Positions 44,512 through 57,190 are shown, counted from the stretch's first letter. The stretch: DNA of 64,000 nucleotides from Malachius bipustulatus (GCA_910589415.1 OU342630.1:7564001-7628000); one strand, 5' to 3'. Translations and numbers: made by a program. Notes: a model not told the origin generated them from the sequence alone.

Positions 44512-45965
44512 TTTTTTTTATTGAAAATGCACATGCACTGCAGGGAAATCCCTATGACGCTCTGGGAGCAGTGCATGAGCGGAGATATCGATTCACGTTG
44601 GCCTTGAATCTCTGTAGGTTGTATACTTCGGGAAACACGTCCTTTGGAATGCTATTCCAAAGTGATGCGGTTCTATACATAAAAGAAGTCTGAAATAGGG
44701 TGGTACGAGGTGTAACGAGCTGAACCTGATACGGATGAGCGTCTGCGGCTCGACGTGTATTTCTGCCCGGTCTTGTTCTTGTTGGGATCAAGCGGGCCAC
44801 GTCTTTTGAACACTTTCCATTAAAGTATCTGTAAAACAGACTCAGGTCAGCTACTCTTCTTCGATGTTCGAGAGTGTCTAAATTTTTTGTCAAATCTGGG
44901 TCCCCAATCAAGCGGATGGCTCTTTTCTGAATAGAGTCGAGTAGTCTCAGCGTATGTTTGGGAGCTGAGCTCCAAACATGTGAGCAGTACTCCAAGGATG
45001 GTCGGATTTGAGCCTTGTATAAGAGGAGAAGCTGTTGTGGTGTATAAAGTTTCTTCGTGCGGAAGAGTGTTCCAAGTTTTTGAGAAGCACTCTTCGCCAG
45101 ACCTGCAACATGATCATGCCAAGACATGTTCGCTCCGAGGCTCACTCCAAGTAAACGAAGAGATGACGCTGGAGTAAGAGAGTGTCCCGCCATCACCATA
45201 TCTGGCTCCAAAAAGTTGGCCTTTTTGGAGAAGATGACTGCTTGGGTTTTTCCAGCATTAAATTGGCCTTGGTTTCTATCGCCCCAAGCTAGAATGTCTT
45301 GTAAGTCATTGTTAAGTATGGCAACTTCTTGCTCCCTGCGAATCTGTGCGTCGATGGCAGATGTTCGCGCATCTAACGTATAAGAAGATATGAGTGTACT
45401 GTCGTCGCTAACACTGTATATTGGATTGTTTGTTGTTTCAAGCAAGCAGTTTATAAATAATAGAAAGAGAGTCGGAGATAAAATGGATCCCTGAGGAACA
45501 TCGGCATTGATGGAAAAGGTCTCAGAAAGAACTCCATCGACTGCCACCTGTAATGAACGATCTCCGAGATAACTCGCAAGCCACAAGCAGAATTTCTCGG
45601 GCATGCCATAGGCCTGCAGTTTTGCCAACAGTCCACCATGCCAAAAACGGTCGAAAGCTCCAGAAATAACAAGCGCAACCCCTCGAGACTCCCCATGGTG
45701 CTCGATTGCGCCGTTCCACAGCACGGTGACGTAAGTGAGGAGGTCACCAGTTGACCTTTGTTTGCGGAATCCGTATTGGCGGTCGCTGATTATATTAGCT
45801 GCTTCCAAGTATTTTAAAAGACATTAAAAGGGTAATAGCTTTCTCCATAATCTTGGATATTACTGAAAGAAGTGCCACTGGTCGATAGTTATTTGGTATA
45901 GTCTTTTTGCTTTTCTTGGGAATAGGTTGGATCCGTGCACATTTCTAGCAAGAAGGAAATATTCC
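44512..45965 (-). mobile_element. 5'-truncated Jockey/CR1-group non-LTR retrotransposon
   Basis: Pol RT region plus a short 3' UTR ending in an A-rich stretch (AATAAAAAAAAA on the - strand at about 44512-44523). Upstream of 45808 the sequence still encodes RIQPIPKKSKKTIPNNYRPVALLS, but in another frame, so a frameshift lies near 45810-45830. The endonuclease region is missing. Confidence 0.85.
44552..45808 (-). pseudogene. non-LTR reverse transcriptase fragment, open but catalytically altered
   Basis: A 418-codon frame from RT domain 2 to the C-terminus: SDRQYGFRKQRSTGDLL, motif A region VALVISGAFDRFWHGG, motif B DVPQGSILSPTLFLLF, motif C YSVSDDSTL, then PSLEYCSHVW and the C-terminal LWNSIPKDVFP. 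In relatives motif A begins with an Asp (LDISxAFD); here it is Val. The Phe/Tyr-Ala before the DD is Val-Ser. Loss of the motif A metal ligand should abolish polymerase activity, so this is a dead copy despite the long frame. Confidence 0.85.
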
Positions 45966-46429
45966 CTTTTTCCTTTATATCCTTGCTCTGAAAGTGAAGC
46001 AAAAACTAGCAATTCGATCGTAGTGTCACAGCCTTAGTTGTGACCTTAATATTAGTTTGCAATGGCTGTTTTTAGCTTCTTACCCACTCAGCACCCCTAT
46101 TTCGCTTCTCGGTCCCGAAAAAGATCCACGAACTTATCTAAATATTTACCTTTTATTTATTTAATAAGAACAATATGTTTACTAAAAACCAACATTTTAG
46201 GACACATGACATGTTTATTTGAACTTTTTACTTGAAATTGATCCAGGAATACGTCCTCAAATTTAGTAAATAGGTACCTCTAAGTAGTAGTATCCTGTAT
46301 TTTTTCCCTCTTGAATTAAAGTCAGTTTAATAATAATAATAATAATTGCTCTTGTTTACAATAAATCTAATAATTACGAATTTCTAAGACTAGTGAATTA
46401 TTATTAAAAAAAATTTATTATCTTTGCAG
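45966..46429. other. intron end, nothing recognised
   Basis: AT-rich sequence with an ATA/AAT microsatellite near 46330-46345, leading to the acceptor TATCTTTGCAG at 46429. Confidence 0.35.
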
Positions 46430-46609
46430 AAGATGACACTTGAACAGATGTCACATATAGCTTGCTATGAAAGAGACAGCGAACAGGCCATACAGTGGTT
46501 GGATGAACTTTATCAGGTAATGGTTAGGGACATGGACAATGTAGGAACCAATGTTGTAGAGATACAGAGACAAAAGGAAGAACATCTACTGCTTCAGGAA
46601 ACTTCAAAG
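46430..46609 (+). CDS. SESTD1: SESTD1-like exon, start of third spectrin-like repeat
   Basis: 60 codons in phase 0-0: KMTLEQMSHIACYERDSEQA then IQWLDELYQVMV. It matches [29 protein letters not shown] of SESTD1 and is the most recognisable exon. Donor AAG|GTAACG. Confidence 0.88.
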
Positions 46610-46999
46610 GTAACGACTAACTAAAGCTAGAGGGTTCAATTTTGAATATAGGTACATAATCAATAGGAAGAAATTTATAATCTGACGGTGCAAAATTTTT
46701 GGAAAAGATACATCTTGCAATATGTTTTTACAGAAAAGTTTGGTAGATTGACTTTAACAAAAAATTTAAGTTACAATAATTATTTTGCTTCAACCATTGT
46801 AAGAATGAATTCCATTATTAATTAAAGCAATTAATTCGCGCGTATAAAAAATACAAAATTTTCAATTTCTTAAATACTGAATAACTCAAATACTATATGA
46901 CATACACGCAAAAATTACAAGTTACTCTTGTTTAGGGAATTTCCTTCATCAAAATTTTTCAATGGCCATTTATTTTTCCAAATTAAATTGAAAATTGAA

Positions 47000-47350
47000 G
47001 AAGACTTTCATATTTTAAAAGTATGACGTAGCGTAAGAAAGGGAGGGAAAAGGGGTGCCAACCCTGAATATCTACGCCACTGGAAGACATGCATAAAATC
47101 TGAAATAGCTAAATTAAAGGCCTTTGTTTGTTTATTGTTCATGCCAAGTATCATCAAAATCAGTTTAAATTTACAAGAGTTATAACCAAAAACTCTTATA
47201 TTTTTTTAAAGTTTGACACCCTGTATCTTTTAAACGGAACCTCATTTTGAGCTGAAACTTATTTTTTTAACTTACATTTATGAGAGGACAACATCTCTGA
47301 TACACCCGGTATACATATACAGCGGAAGACCACTTGTTAGCAAAAATATT
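47000..47350. repeat. diverged remnant related to MITE family A
   Basis: Shares 'cctgaatatctacgccactgg', 'agttataaccaaaaactctt' and 'tttgacaccctgtatc' with the elements at 2.6-3.4 and 5.0-5.7 kb. The ends are not defined. Confidence 0.4.
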
Positions 47351-47809
47351 TTTTTCACCAAAGGGTTGGTTTTTTTGAGGGGACGCGCTGCATCCCCAGA
47401 ACTGTTCGTTTCGTGGTCTTATGTTTGGTAACCTCTTCACTAACAATCATTAAAGCGAAATCTTAGATACGATTTTTTATGAAATTTTTGATAGATTTTT
47501 TACTTTACCGGACTATAAATGGTGCCTGTTTTTCGAGAAAACGCATGGGGGTTCTCAATTATCTTAAGAGATACGAAGTCTGTTAAATTGGGGCAAAGTT
47601 GCCTATTTTTGTTTTTGTGCTGAATATTAATCTGAAAAGATCTGAGCTGTCAGTATTAGTTGTCAGAATATTGTCAAAAAACACGAAATTTACATTTTTT
47701 GTTTTTAATTTTTTATCTAATAAATGACCACTCAAGCAAGTTTTTAACCGAAACATTATAAGTACTCTCTTCAACAAGAAATTCAAAAAAAAATTTTTTT
47801 TTAATCACT

Positions 47810-48535
47810 CCTAGCTCTCTACACTGTGTCTCTTGAATTTCTAGACATAGGGAATTCCCATGTTAAAATAAACTATTGGAAATATTGGCTCCCCTAATTA
47901 TTTTACAGTAAAATGTCAAATTTAAAACTTCTTAAAGAAAATAAGCTGCTTCTTATGCTACAATTGCATTTTCATTTGGTTCATCCGTTTTAGAGAAAAT
48001 CAGGAAAAACTTAACGGTTTTTCGTAATTTTTCAAGGTTGCTTTGCTTTTGACAGATAATGCTAAAAATTATTAATTGTCAATGACTGATTGTTCAAAAG
48101 TAATTTATTCATCATTAAAACTGTAAGTGGCAAAGTATTACTTTTTAAAGAAAGACTTGCAAAGACTTGTTTATAAAAATGAATTATTACCTACACCATT
48201 GAAGAGAAAATTAAATTTATTGAATGGCATAACTCTGGCAATTCACTTAGAAATATTAGAGATTTGTAATCATCTTATTAGCATTATCTGTCAAAAGCAA
48301 AGCAACCTTGAAAAACTACGAAAAACCGTTCAGTTTTTCCTGATTTTCTCGAAACCGGATAAACCAAATGAAAATCCAATTATAGCATAAGAAGCAGCTT
48401 TTTTTTCTTAAGAAGTTTTACATTTGACGTTTTACTGTAAAATAATTAGGGGAGCCAATATTTCCAATAGTTTATTTTAACATGGGAATTCCCTATGTCC
48501 AGAAATTCAAGAGACACGGTGTAGATGGGGAAGCA
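47810..48535. mobile_element. foldback element, arms about 255 bp
   Basis: 47813-48065 and 48277-48533 are reverse complements (blocks TTATTTTACAGTAAAA, TTGCTTTGCTTTTGACAG, CATGGGAATTCCCTATG). The palindromic GGGAATTCCC lies in each arm. Loop about 210 bp, no ORF of note. Confidence 0.75.
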
Positions 48536-49689
48536 ACGATAGTCAACTTTCGATTTTCTTACGGGAGCCATATTAGATTTTTCCCTTTTTCTTGTGAAAA
48601 ATCTTTGATGTTGGGAAATTTCGATTTTCACGTGTTTATAACTCATAAACCACTCAATATAAATTCCAATGTTGAAAACCACCTGTATTCGATTTCCTCA
48701 GATCTTTAAAAAATATAATAATTTACAAGATGTTCCCGTTAAAAAAGCGGAGTAGGTGTAAGCTTTCGGTATTTCTGTAAGTGCGGCCATCTTGAAAATT
48801 TTCATTGAATTTCTTGTGGTCATTTATGTCTGGATATTTTTTATTTTGAGGCTCTAGGCCCATTAGTTTCTAAGATATGACCGGTGGCCGATCTTAGCAG
48901 GACACCCTGTTTAATATACTTACTCAGCGTGAGAATTAAATTGTTGTCTAATTAAAGTGACTGTTTTATCGTTGCCTGATAAATTATTATGCTGTGATAC
49001 CACCTTTAAATCAAACGTTTTCTCCAGAACTAGTTAGGAGGTAATTAAAGCCTACTTCCCAACTAAAACTACGAATTAATAAACACATTTGAATTACTGG
49101 ATCGAAGCCTTCACTGAGTTATTGCGGCCAAAAGCATAAATGGAGATTCAGCAGATGTCTTCTACGGGGAACTAACCTTCGTCACCTGTAGATACAGGGA
49201 AAATAAAGTTGGCGTCCGAGGGTTATTACGAGTAATTTAACCGAGTAATATACGAGTATATCGCCGATTAATACGTCACTAGAATTTGAACCATGACATT
49301 CGTTGCTAGAAAATACTAAAACTGCTGTTGTGGCGAACTTGAGCCAAAAGCATGTGCTTATTCAGAGGAATTTTATGCGAATTTCTTCCAAGGAAAAATT
49401 TCGTGTCTAAATCCTGTGAATTTTATGCGCGATGTGCGTTGTCAAGATATATGATAATACATTAAATTAGAATACAAAAAACTTTTCCCAAAAATGGGCG
49501 ACAAAAAATAAGTGCCATCTAGCATTTCGGGGCGGACCTAACGACGATTTAAATAAAAATCACTTCAGTGGCGTTGTGCAAATTGATATCAAAGATATCA
49601 ACCCATATTTCACATACTAATTTCAGTGTTAGATCCGCCCCGGACCAATAGATGTCGTTGTCTCAAGCCGTCGACAATATAGTCTAAGA

Positions 49690-50045
49690 GTTTAAGGTAT
49701 TTGGTATATCCCATTCCATGAAAGATGCTTGTAAGTTTTTAACGAGTGAATTTAGTAACCCGCGGATAGTGATTATTATGAAAATTCCTTAATATTTGTC
49801 ATTCAGGATAATAAGGTGTAACATCCATGTCCGCGTTGGATATAAATTTGATGATATCCGAGTGAAAATAGTAGCTATACCTACCTAAGCGGCCATATCG
49901 GGAAGAAACTCCTAATTTTTTTTTCTTGCTAATTTACTTTTATCCCCCGCTAAAATGTAATTCATATAAGTAAAGTGGTATTCTCATACCTGCCAAAGGG
50001 GATAAAATATAATACTTTTTGCCCGTCGCAAAAAAAAATTTGAAG
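49690..50045 (+). repeat. dispersed repeat C, copy 2
   Basis: Same orientation and order of blocks as 40000-40330. Moderately diverged. Confidence 0.65.
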
Positions 50046-51700
50046 TATGAAAACAATAAATTCCATAATAAGTTGTTTTTCGTTGCTATGGTTTAGTATA
50101 AAGTATCAAATTATTGGCCTTCCATTACTGAAGTTTTACTTCAGCAAAAAGTTCCAGCACATTTATTTAATTACTCAATCATTCTAAAACTAGGTAGTTA
50201 CATATCGCTAAATATTACCTTACTCGATTATTTAAAATGCCAAAGGCACCTAGGTAGTTGGAAAAACACAAAATGGCATGTTTATCATAAAAACATAAAA
50301 AAAAATCAAGGAGAGAATCCCAAACTTCCAAAGGAAACCTATTTTTAATGTAAGTCCAATATACCTACTCCAAATAATATTTTGCTATTTTGGCGGCGTA
50401 GCGTCAAATTTGATTAGGAACATCCATAACCTTTGAAAATTAGCTCGCCAAAGGTGGTTCAAATCTCAGTATTCGAAGAGTTACCAACATAATCCAAATT
50501 TTCCATAGCCAACTCTAATTTAAAAACATCTGGAATGGGATATTTATGTTTTAATTCATTTTTTCTACTCCCAACCTTTAATCTGCATATTAAGTATGAA
50601 TCACCAGTGCTTTAATGGGTCTCATTAAGATACAAATTTTCATTAAAGCACTGGCCAAGCTATCCAATGGCAGAGGAGCATTTGCAATCGAATCGGTTCC
50701 TTTTCGCTAACAATCGGGTCGGCAAGCCAACCGAAGTCACAGAGTTGTCATACTCACGACATAAATTGCCTTGTGATATAAGTTCTGTATTTCTGAAAAA
50801 AATTCTGAACGTTTATTTAATTTAGAACATAAGTAACATTCAAAGAAAATTTATCAAGATTTTATGTTACCTTAATTAATTTGATAGGTAGGTATATCGT
50901 GTAAAAGATAGGAAGATAAAGTATTATATCATTCGTAGTGCCCCGTGATAGTGATAGTATTCAAAGCGGCAACGCTGCGACCGTCGCGTGCGCAGGTAAT
51001 GTAACGTGTCAATGTTATTGAAATTATTAATTGGAAAATCAAAGCGTAAAATTCGGAATTCGAACTTCGCATAATAAAAATTACGCAGTAGTGAGTAGTG
51101 CCCTTAAACTTGATACTAAAACATGTCTCAGCAGAATAATCTTAGCGACGAAGAGAAAATTTGGTACCTAATATGCGTAAGCAAATAGCAACCTATCTTA
51201 ACCTTAATGATCCGCAATTGTACACGGGTCATTGTTAAAATATATAATTTTTCAATCTTTTCTATGAAATAAAAAAGGGTCGTAGAAAAAATAGTGTATG
51301 GAACTCGCAGATAATGGCTATTAATACGCTCTTATGATGGTTAAGACACTCGCCTACGGCTCGTATCTTAACCATCAGACTCGCGTATTAATAGCCTTCA
51401 TTATAAGCTCGTTGCATAATATACTATTATGCTCCTGACTACTGTTACCATCTATTCTGTATCTAATAAAAGGGTCGAATATTATCAGAGAGGGCTGCAC
51501 TATGGTAGTGTAGAGTAGGTACCTATAATACATACTTGAAAGTTTTTCGCAGTTAAATCGTGTAAATCTACTTGAGACGTAAATTGCGATTAGAAATTTG
51601 ACATTTATTATTAACATTACCGTAGTAACAGTAAATTTCTCGATCAAATTATTCGTTGGATGCCAGCAGATTCTATTTTTTATTGTTTTTTATAGTCAGA
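50046..51700. other. intronic sequence, nothing recognised
   Basis: AT-rich with a small palindrome near 51315-51395 (TAATACG...CGTATTA). No exon of the SESTD1-like gene was found here. Confidence 0.3.
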
Positions 51701-52270
51701 TATACAGGGTGATCAGTAACTCGCGCACTCCGAATACAGTACGATATAGAGCCCATTGAAATTAAGGATATTCTGCAAAAAAAATTGAATCCAACGGTTG
51801 GTTTACAAGTTACAGAGCTTCCCTCATTCGAGTTTAAAGGTAAGTTTTTCAAAAACCGTGATGAAAATTAATGAAAAATTCAGGTTACTGTAATGTCTGG
51901 AACGGATACCATATAATTCATAATATTTTTTTCACAAGACCTCTTTACAGAGGAATTGAGAATGTTGGAAATTGATGAAATACACCTAAATCTGAACGAA
52001 ATTTGAAGTTTGGCAACCGCCTAAACTCAACTGAGAATATAAAATATTCAAATGCCTTCATTGCTATGGAAATGAAAATAATAACAATATACCATTTAAC
52101 CCGAACTTATTCACATGTTCAGTGCAGTGTTGCCACTTTTTTTCACAAAAATGGTCATATCTTTGGAAGAAAAGAACTTACAACACTGCAGTAAGAAAAT
52201 TTACCACTCGTAAAAAGTGAAGTTTACCTCAACATGCTCCGAGTGCGCGAGTTACTGATCACCCTGTATA
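51701..52270. mobile_element. 570-bp MITE just upstream of an exon
   Basis: Perfect or near-perfect 31-bp inverted ends TATACAGGGTGATCAGTAAC-TCGCGCACTC (51701) and the complement ending at 52270. The interior is unique within this window and lacks long ORFs. Ends 97 bp before the exon at 52368. Confidence 0.8.
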
Positions 52271-52367
52271 CCATATTATACATATAAGGGCTTTAATTGA
52301 GGTGTTTATTAATTTTAATTTTCAGCTTTGATGTGCTAGAACTGACAAAAAGTTTTTTCTTTGTAAG

Positions 52368-52771
52368 GATGCCTACACATATGGCGCCGCCCTTCTCTCA
52401 GCGGCCGCCTCTTTACGGAGTTCCTGTCGTGTGCCTCCTGATCCGTCCCTACAACGCTTACTAGAGGCGCGCTGGAGGCGGTTACACGCAACTTCACAGG
52501 AGCAAGTGACGCGATTGCGTGTGGCGTCGGTATTTCATCGGTCAGTCTCCGCACAATGCCATCGGCTTCGAGAACTCCGGGAGGCAGCAGCTACCGCTAC
52601 CGCCGTGGAACCGGCTGGGAGGCGGGATCGTGTGAGGCGGTGCGCACAGGAGCGTGAACGTCTTATGGTTCACGTTGGCCGAATGGTTAGGTTAGGGAGA
52701 TTGCTCAGAAGTAGACTAAAGGAACCACTTGCATCGGTTCATGTAGAAGTAGAAGAAGAGGATGGAGAATG
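52368..52771 (+). CDS. SESTD1: SESTD1-like exon, third spectrin-like repeat
   Basis: Starts DAYTYGAALLSAAASLRSSC after TTTGTAAG (phase 0) and runs 134 codons to GEW with donor TG|GTAAGT in phase 2. YTYGAALL and ARWRRLHATSQEQVTRLRVA correspond to YDYGRQLL and RVWKQFTIASEERVHRLEMA of SESTD1. This exon is much richer in GC and Arg/Ala than its surroundings. The acceptor's TGTAAG is a weaker site than the others. The final exon(s) should follow downstream. Confidence 0.85.
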
Positions 52772-53221
52772 GTAAGTTGTTTAAGATGTCAAACAATTTT
52801 AATTTTTATCATAAGACAAAAACCTGAAGAAGTCCTTAAGGGCTGCAAGCAGACAGCCACCTAACAACCTATTGGATCGCTACTGCCTCGATAAGAAAAT
52901 CTGTTTTAGAACAAAATTTAAAACCATTCAAAATACATAAATAGAATGGGGTAATTTGGGACGCCTGGGTTATTTGGGACATTCGTGTATTATTTTAAAA
53001 AGCCCACATTTGCGTGGCATCGTACCTACTGTCAATAGTTTGACGGTAGTTGCAGTTAAAGTCAGTTCTGCTCGGTCAGAATTGACATGTAATTTGTGAA
53101 AATACAGCTACGACAATCAGAAAAAATGTCTTAAATAATTCAGACGTTCCAAATCATCCCATTCCCTACCTAAATCGTATTTATTATAATAACAGATGCC
53201 TGCTTCTAGCTTGCCTAGTTG

Positions 53222-53560
53222 TGAAGCCGACTACTACGCGTTACTTGGCAAGTGAGGTATTTGGCAAGTATTTGATGAGCACTTGTGAATACTTGTGCAG
53301 GGAAAAGTTAAACCCTACAGATTACTTCCGCATTGCAAAGCGGGTATAGTATGGTGCGGCCTTGAAAATACTTTGACGACCTTTGACTGGGACAGTTCAT
53401 CGACATCGACAACATAGGTAAAGTCCAAGAAGTGGAGTGGCAATTAAAGCCAAGCTTTGCCGAGTTGCACAACGCGTCATAATACACACTATTCGGCACT
53501 TGCCTATAGTTAGTACTCAAAAATGCTTGCGAAGTATCGCGTAATGAGCACCCGGCTTAG
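53222..53560. mobile_element. 340-bp MITE
   Basis: AAGCCGACTACTACGCGTTA at the left is matched by TAATGAGCACCCGGCTT at the right, and TACTTGGCAAG by CTTGCGAAGTA. Arms of about 35 bp with mismatches. Confidence 0.5.
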
Positions 53561-53740
53561 AGAGCAGAGTAAAAAACTAAAATAGTAGCTATTTGTGATC
53601 AAATTAAGTTTCAAAATGGTAGTGTTTCAAGCACGTAGGGAACTTGACAATCGTCAAGTGCTTAAATACATTTTTTCAGCGTGTGTCACGCAAGATTTTT
53701 GTTTTAAATCGCTAAGATTTAACAATTATTTATGAATTCT

Positions 53741-56700
53741 ATGTCGTCAAGAAATACAGCTTGTCCCTGAAAAGACTTCACAGCTCACTACCAAATAATA
53801 ATGTCCCTCGGACGAAACTAAGTTGATTAAGGTCAACTTATTCCAAAGTTGCTTACCTGGGCCACTAATGTCCCTGTTCATCAAACTTCAAAATATAACT
53901 CTGGGGTTATTTTTGAATTTTGATATTATTTTATTTTGAATTTTCTGAGAGCTCATTGGTCTAATGCTCAAACTGTATGAACACGAATTTTAAACCAGTC
54001 ACATGTTCAAAATATAACCCCAGGGGTTATATTTATTGTTGAATACGGGCCTAAGTGATGCCAAAATGTCAATTCCGAAATTGTTATTTGATTATTAAAG
54101 CTAAGATGCTGAAGCGATTTTGATTAAAATTTTGACGACGTGATGGTTTTATGGGACAAAAAGTGCAGTACTAAAATTACACTATGACGTTATATTCATT
54201 GGGGTAGATCATGGGTTTCACACCCTTTGATGAACTTCTACGCCAAAATGAAAATAAAATTTTTAAATACCGAGCGTAGATTAGTCAACTCATTTCCTAT
54301 AAAAAAGGTAGATACTTTTTTAAAACTCGCCTAATCTTATCGTTTAGAAGTTTTTCTCATTTGAATGTTGATTTTTATAGGAAGTTTGCTATTTTTTCCA
54401 GGGGATTTTCCTACCTTTTTAAAATGGAGATCCTGCGTCATGCGCAGCCAATTCAGTAATATGGCCCCCTTAAACTGAATGATTGAAAAAGAAGAACCTC
54501 TTTGACGTTTGAAATGTCAACTTGTCTGTCATGAATGACTGTTTGAATTCCCGCTCTGAATGCTTGATTTGAATTTGAGGTTATCCCGCCCTGAGTCTTG
54601 GATGTTTGAATTTTAGATTATCCCGCCCTGATTTCAAATAAAATGGCCAACATTACTTACCGTAATGTATTATCGTGATTATACCTGGGCTCGTGTTCGT
54701 CTAGTTTTCGTTTCGTGTGGACCTTTTGTTGTGTTCTTAGCAACCTTACCTTGTTATTGGTTCTTTTATACACAGACATGAAGCAAAAGGAGATTTGAAA
54801 CAAAGGAATTCTAAAAACACCTACTTTATTCTAAGAAAAACCTAACAGTTCCGATACGCTCACTGGGACTCCCGAGTAAAAGAGCGTGGCCGAGAAAACC
54901 TCGATCTTTATCCAGAAATGAAAAGAATCAACGGTGGTTTGAAAAAGTGTAGATCAATCGTCTCGACAACTGTCATCAAAACTAATGAACCCTCTTTCAC
55001 TCTGACTCATTTGCGCGAATCATTTTAAAGAGAAGCATTACCACAGAAATCTAGGTCTTTGAGGTAACCATGGGAATGGGTTTTGTTAGTATGACAATGT
55101 AACGAGGTCCGGTTAGGATGCTACCCGCCTAGAAATGAAGGAGCCCCTGTCCGAGGTCCGATTAGGATGCTACCCGTTGGCTGTTTAAATGGCTCCTCTG
55201 GCAAGGACGAAAATGTTAGTTAGATTCACATAAGGCCCATACATTCGTAGTTCAATAGTTAGGTAAACAATTATCAATCAAAATGATCCACCTCTTGGAA
55301 CTGAGTTTGACGAAGAATGAGAAATGACTTTTACGTTGATTGATTTCACAGAAAAGTAAGAGAACCTTAATTTACATTTACAAAGATCAATTTGAAATCA
55401 AGATAAATAATAATCGATTGGACAGTTGTGTTGAATAAATATGTTCATGAAGTATAAATAAATAATTAAAAGAGTATAAGTCAATAAACAGCAATTAAAT
55501 CAAGAATGTTTGGTAGACAATTTAAATAAGACATCGATTAAGTAAGCGATCAAATAAGGCATGAAAAATAAGAATAAATTAAGCATGTGACATGATATAA
55601 AAGCATGACAAGATATAATAAGTAGGTACATGGTTATAAAGTGTGAATGGTAGCAATCAATGGTTAGAAAATGATTAGAAAATGTACAATAAGAATGAAG
55701 CGAGCCGTCTAAAAATTATTCTGGAGATACACAAGATTGTTCGATGAATGGTTCGGTTAGGTTACATTCTCAGTAAATAGCATAAAATAAAATGTAGAAG
55801 AATTAAATAAACATTTTGGACACACACAGGTTAATAAATGCAGGCATGAATTGTAACATAAATAAATAGAGCGGTATGTGGTTCGTAAACTACAATAAAA
55901 TACGAGTATAAAGGTGACCCTAGCACATGTTAGTTCAGTTTCGAAAGATACATGAAATATAAAATAAGAGAAAGATATTCTTTACAATTTGTTAATCCAT
56001 TGCTAACAAAAACCAAGTGTGAGAGGTGTGATTAAAATAAGATCGTTAATAACCCTTCATAAGTACCTACAGGAATGAGGAAGTTACTTATTCAATAAAC
56101 TTTCTTTAAGTCAATTTTAGAATTTCCTATCATTATTTTAGAAATTATTCCTTAATCAAAACTCGTAAAAATAAAGCATGGCATTTGAAACGTGATGAGA
56201 TATGAAAGATTAATAATTTTGCTATTAAATTAAAATGATTGAAATAATTATGCAGTAGGTATGTAGGTACTCACTTGGTTAATGTTAAACAGACATAAAA
56301 TTCAACAATAATAAATAACAGGTGGAATCGTACTTACAAGAGATAACAATAAAGCTTTTGTTTTTGATTAGCAGCAGCACTCGAGCACGAGGTATCTTTT
56401 AAACAAATCACTGTTAACTTGATGTGGTCGTCTATCCAGGAAGTGCAGAAGAAAAAGCCCCGTTTTTGGGGTGGTCACCCCTATTTATAGCCTGTTTAGT
56501 CGCTCATTATTTTCCCATTAGTTTCACATTAGTCTTCGTAATTTACCAACATGTCTTCCATCCCATTTCCGCTGAATTTTGCCATGTGTTTACAAAGAGA
56601 AAACTGACAGTGACAATTGACGTATCTAAGTTTCAAAGCTTGACAACTGACATTCGAATACATGGAATATAAGTGAATGGAAGGAACTCTACGTTTTCGA

Positions 56701-57190
56701 TTTTAACATGCGCATTGACATTTGTAAAGGCAATCTGGGTCACTTCATTCCTATAAAAATAAACCTTTAAAATTAACATTTGAATGCGATTATCTTCTAA
56801 ATTATAAGGTTAGGTGACTTTTATAAAGAGTACTTTTTTATAGAAAATGAGTCGAGTAATCTACCATCGATATTTAAAATTTTTTAATCCCATTGGCGTA
56901 GAAGTTCAAAGGATGTGAATTCTAAAAAATTCATGATCTAATCCAACGAATTAACGTCATGAGTAATTTTAGTATTTCACTTTTTGTCTCATAAAAAATA
57001 ACGTCATATTTCATCAACATCGCTTCAGTGGTTGAGCTTTTATAATAGAATACGGACAATTTCATAATGGAGATTTAACACCTCCTAATGGCCAAACCAA
57101 ACAACTTTAGACTAGGATAAGTTGACCTAAATCTACTTAGTTTCACCAGAGGAATATTTAGTAGTGATCTGTAAAGTCATTTCAAGTACA
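53741..57190. mobile_element. large long-inverted-repeat element (about 3.4 kb)
   Basis: The left arm 53741 to about 54420 aligns as reverse complement with about 56740-57190: AAACTAAGTTGATTAAGGTCAACTTATTC near 53815 pairs with the 57118 region, and TTGGCGTAGAAGTTC occurs at 56892 with its complement near 54230. Moderate divergence. The loop (54.5-56.7 kb) has no recognised coding region but holds a 46-bp-spaced duplication of GAGGTCCGRTTAGGATGCTACCCG (55108 and 55155) and a possible - strand promoter near 56485. The loop may contain a separate older insertion. Confidence 0.6.

Larger units (their letters stand above)
22050..52771 (+). other. SESTD1: SESTD1-like gene span (six recognised exons; both ends incomplete)
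   Basis: Exons 22050-22218, 24483-24901, 38221-38491, 40356-40540, 46430-46609 and 52368-52771 join in frame (phases 1,0,1,0,0) to about 542 residues that follow vertebrate SESTD1 collinearly from the end of the SEC14 domain through the spectrin repeats. SESTD1 is a cytoplasmic adaptor reported to bind phospholipids, TRPC channels and Dapper proteins; the insect role is unknown. All introns have GT-AG ends, with lengths of about 2.3, 13.3, 1.9, 5.9 and 5.8 kb, and hold the BEL, LINE, SINE and MITE insertions. The N-terminal SEC14 exons and the 3' end (after a phase-2 donor) were not found. Confidence 0.85.

Noticed and set aside
52336..52554. 72-codon - strand ORF
   Set aside because: Antisense to the GC-rich SESTD1-like exon.
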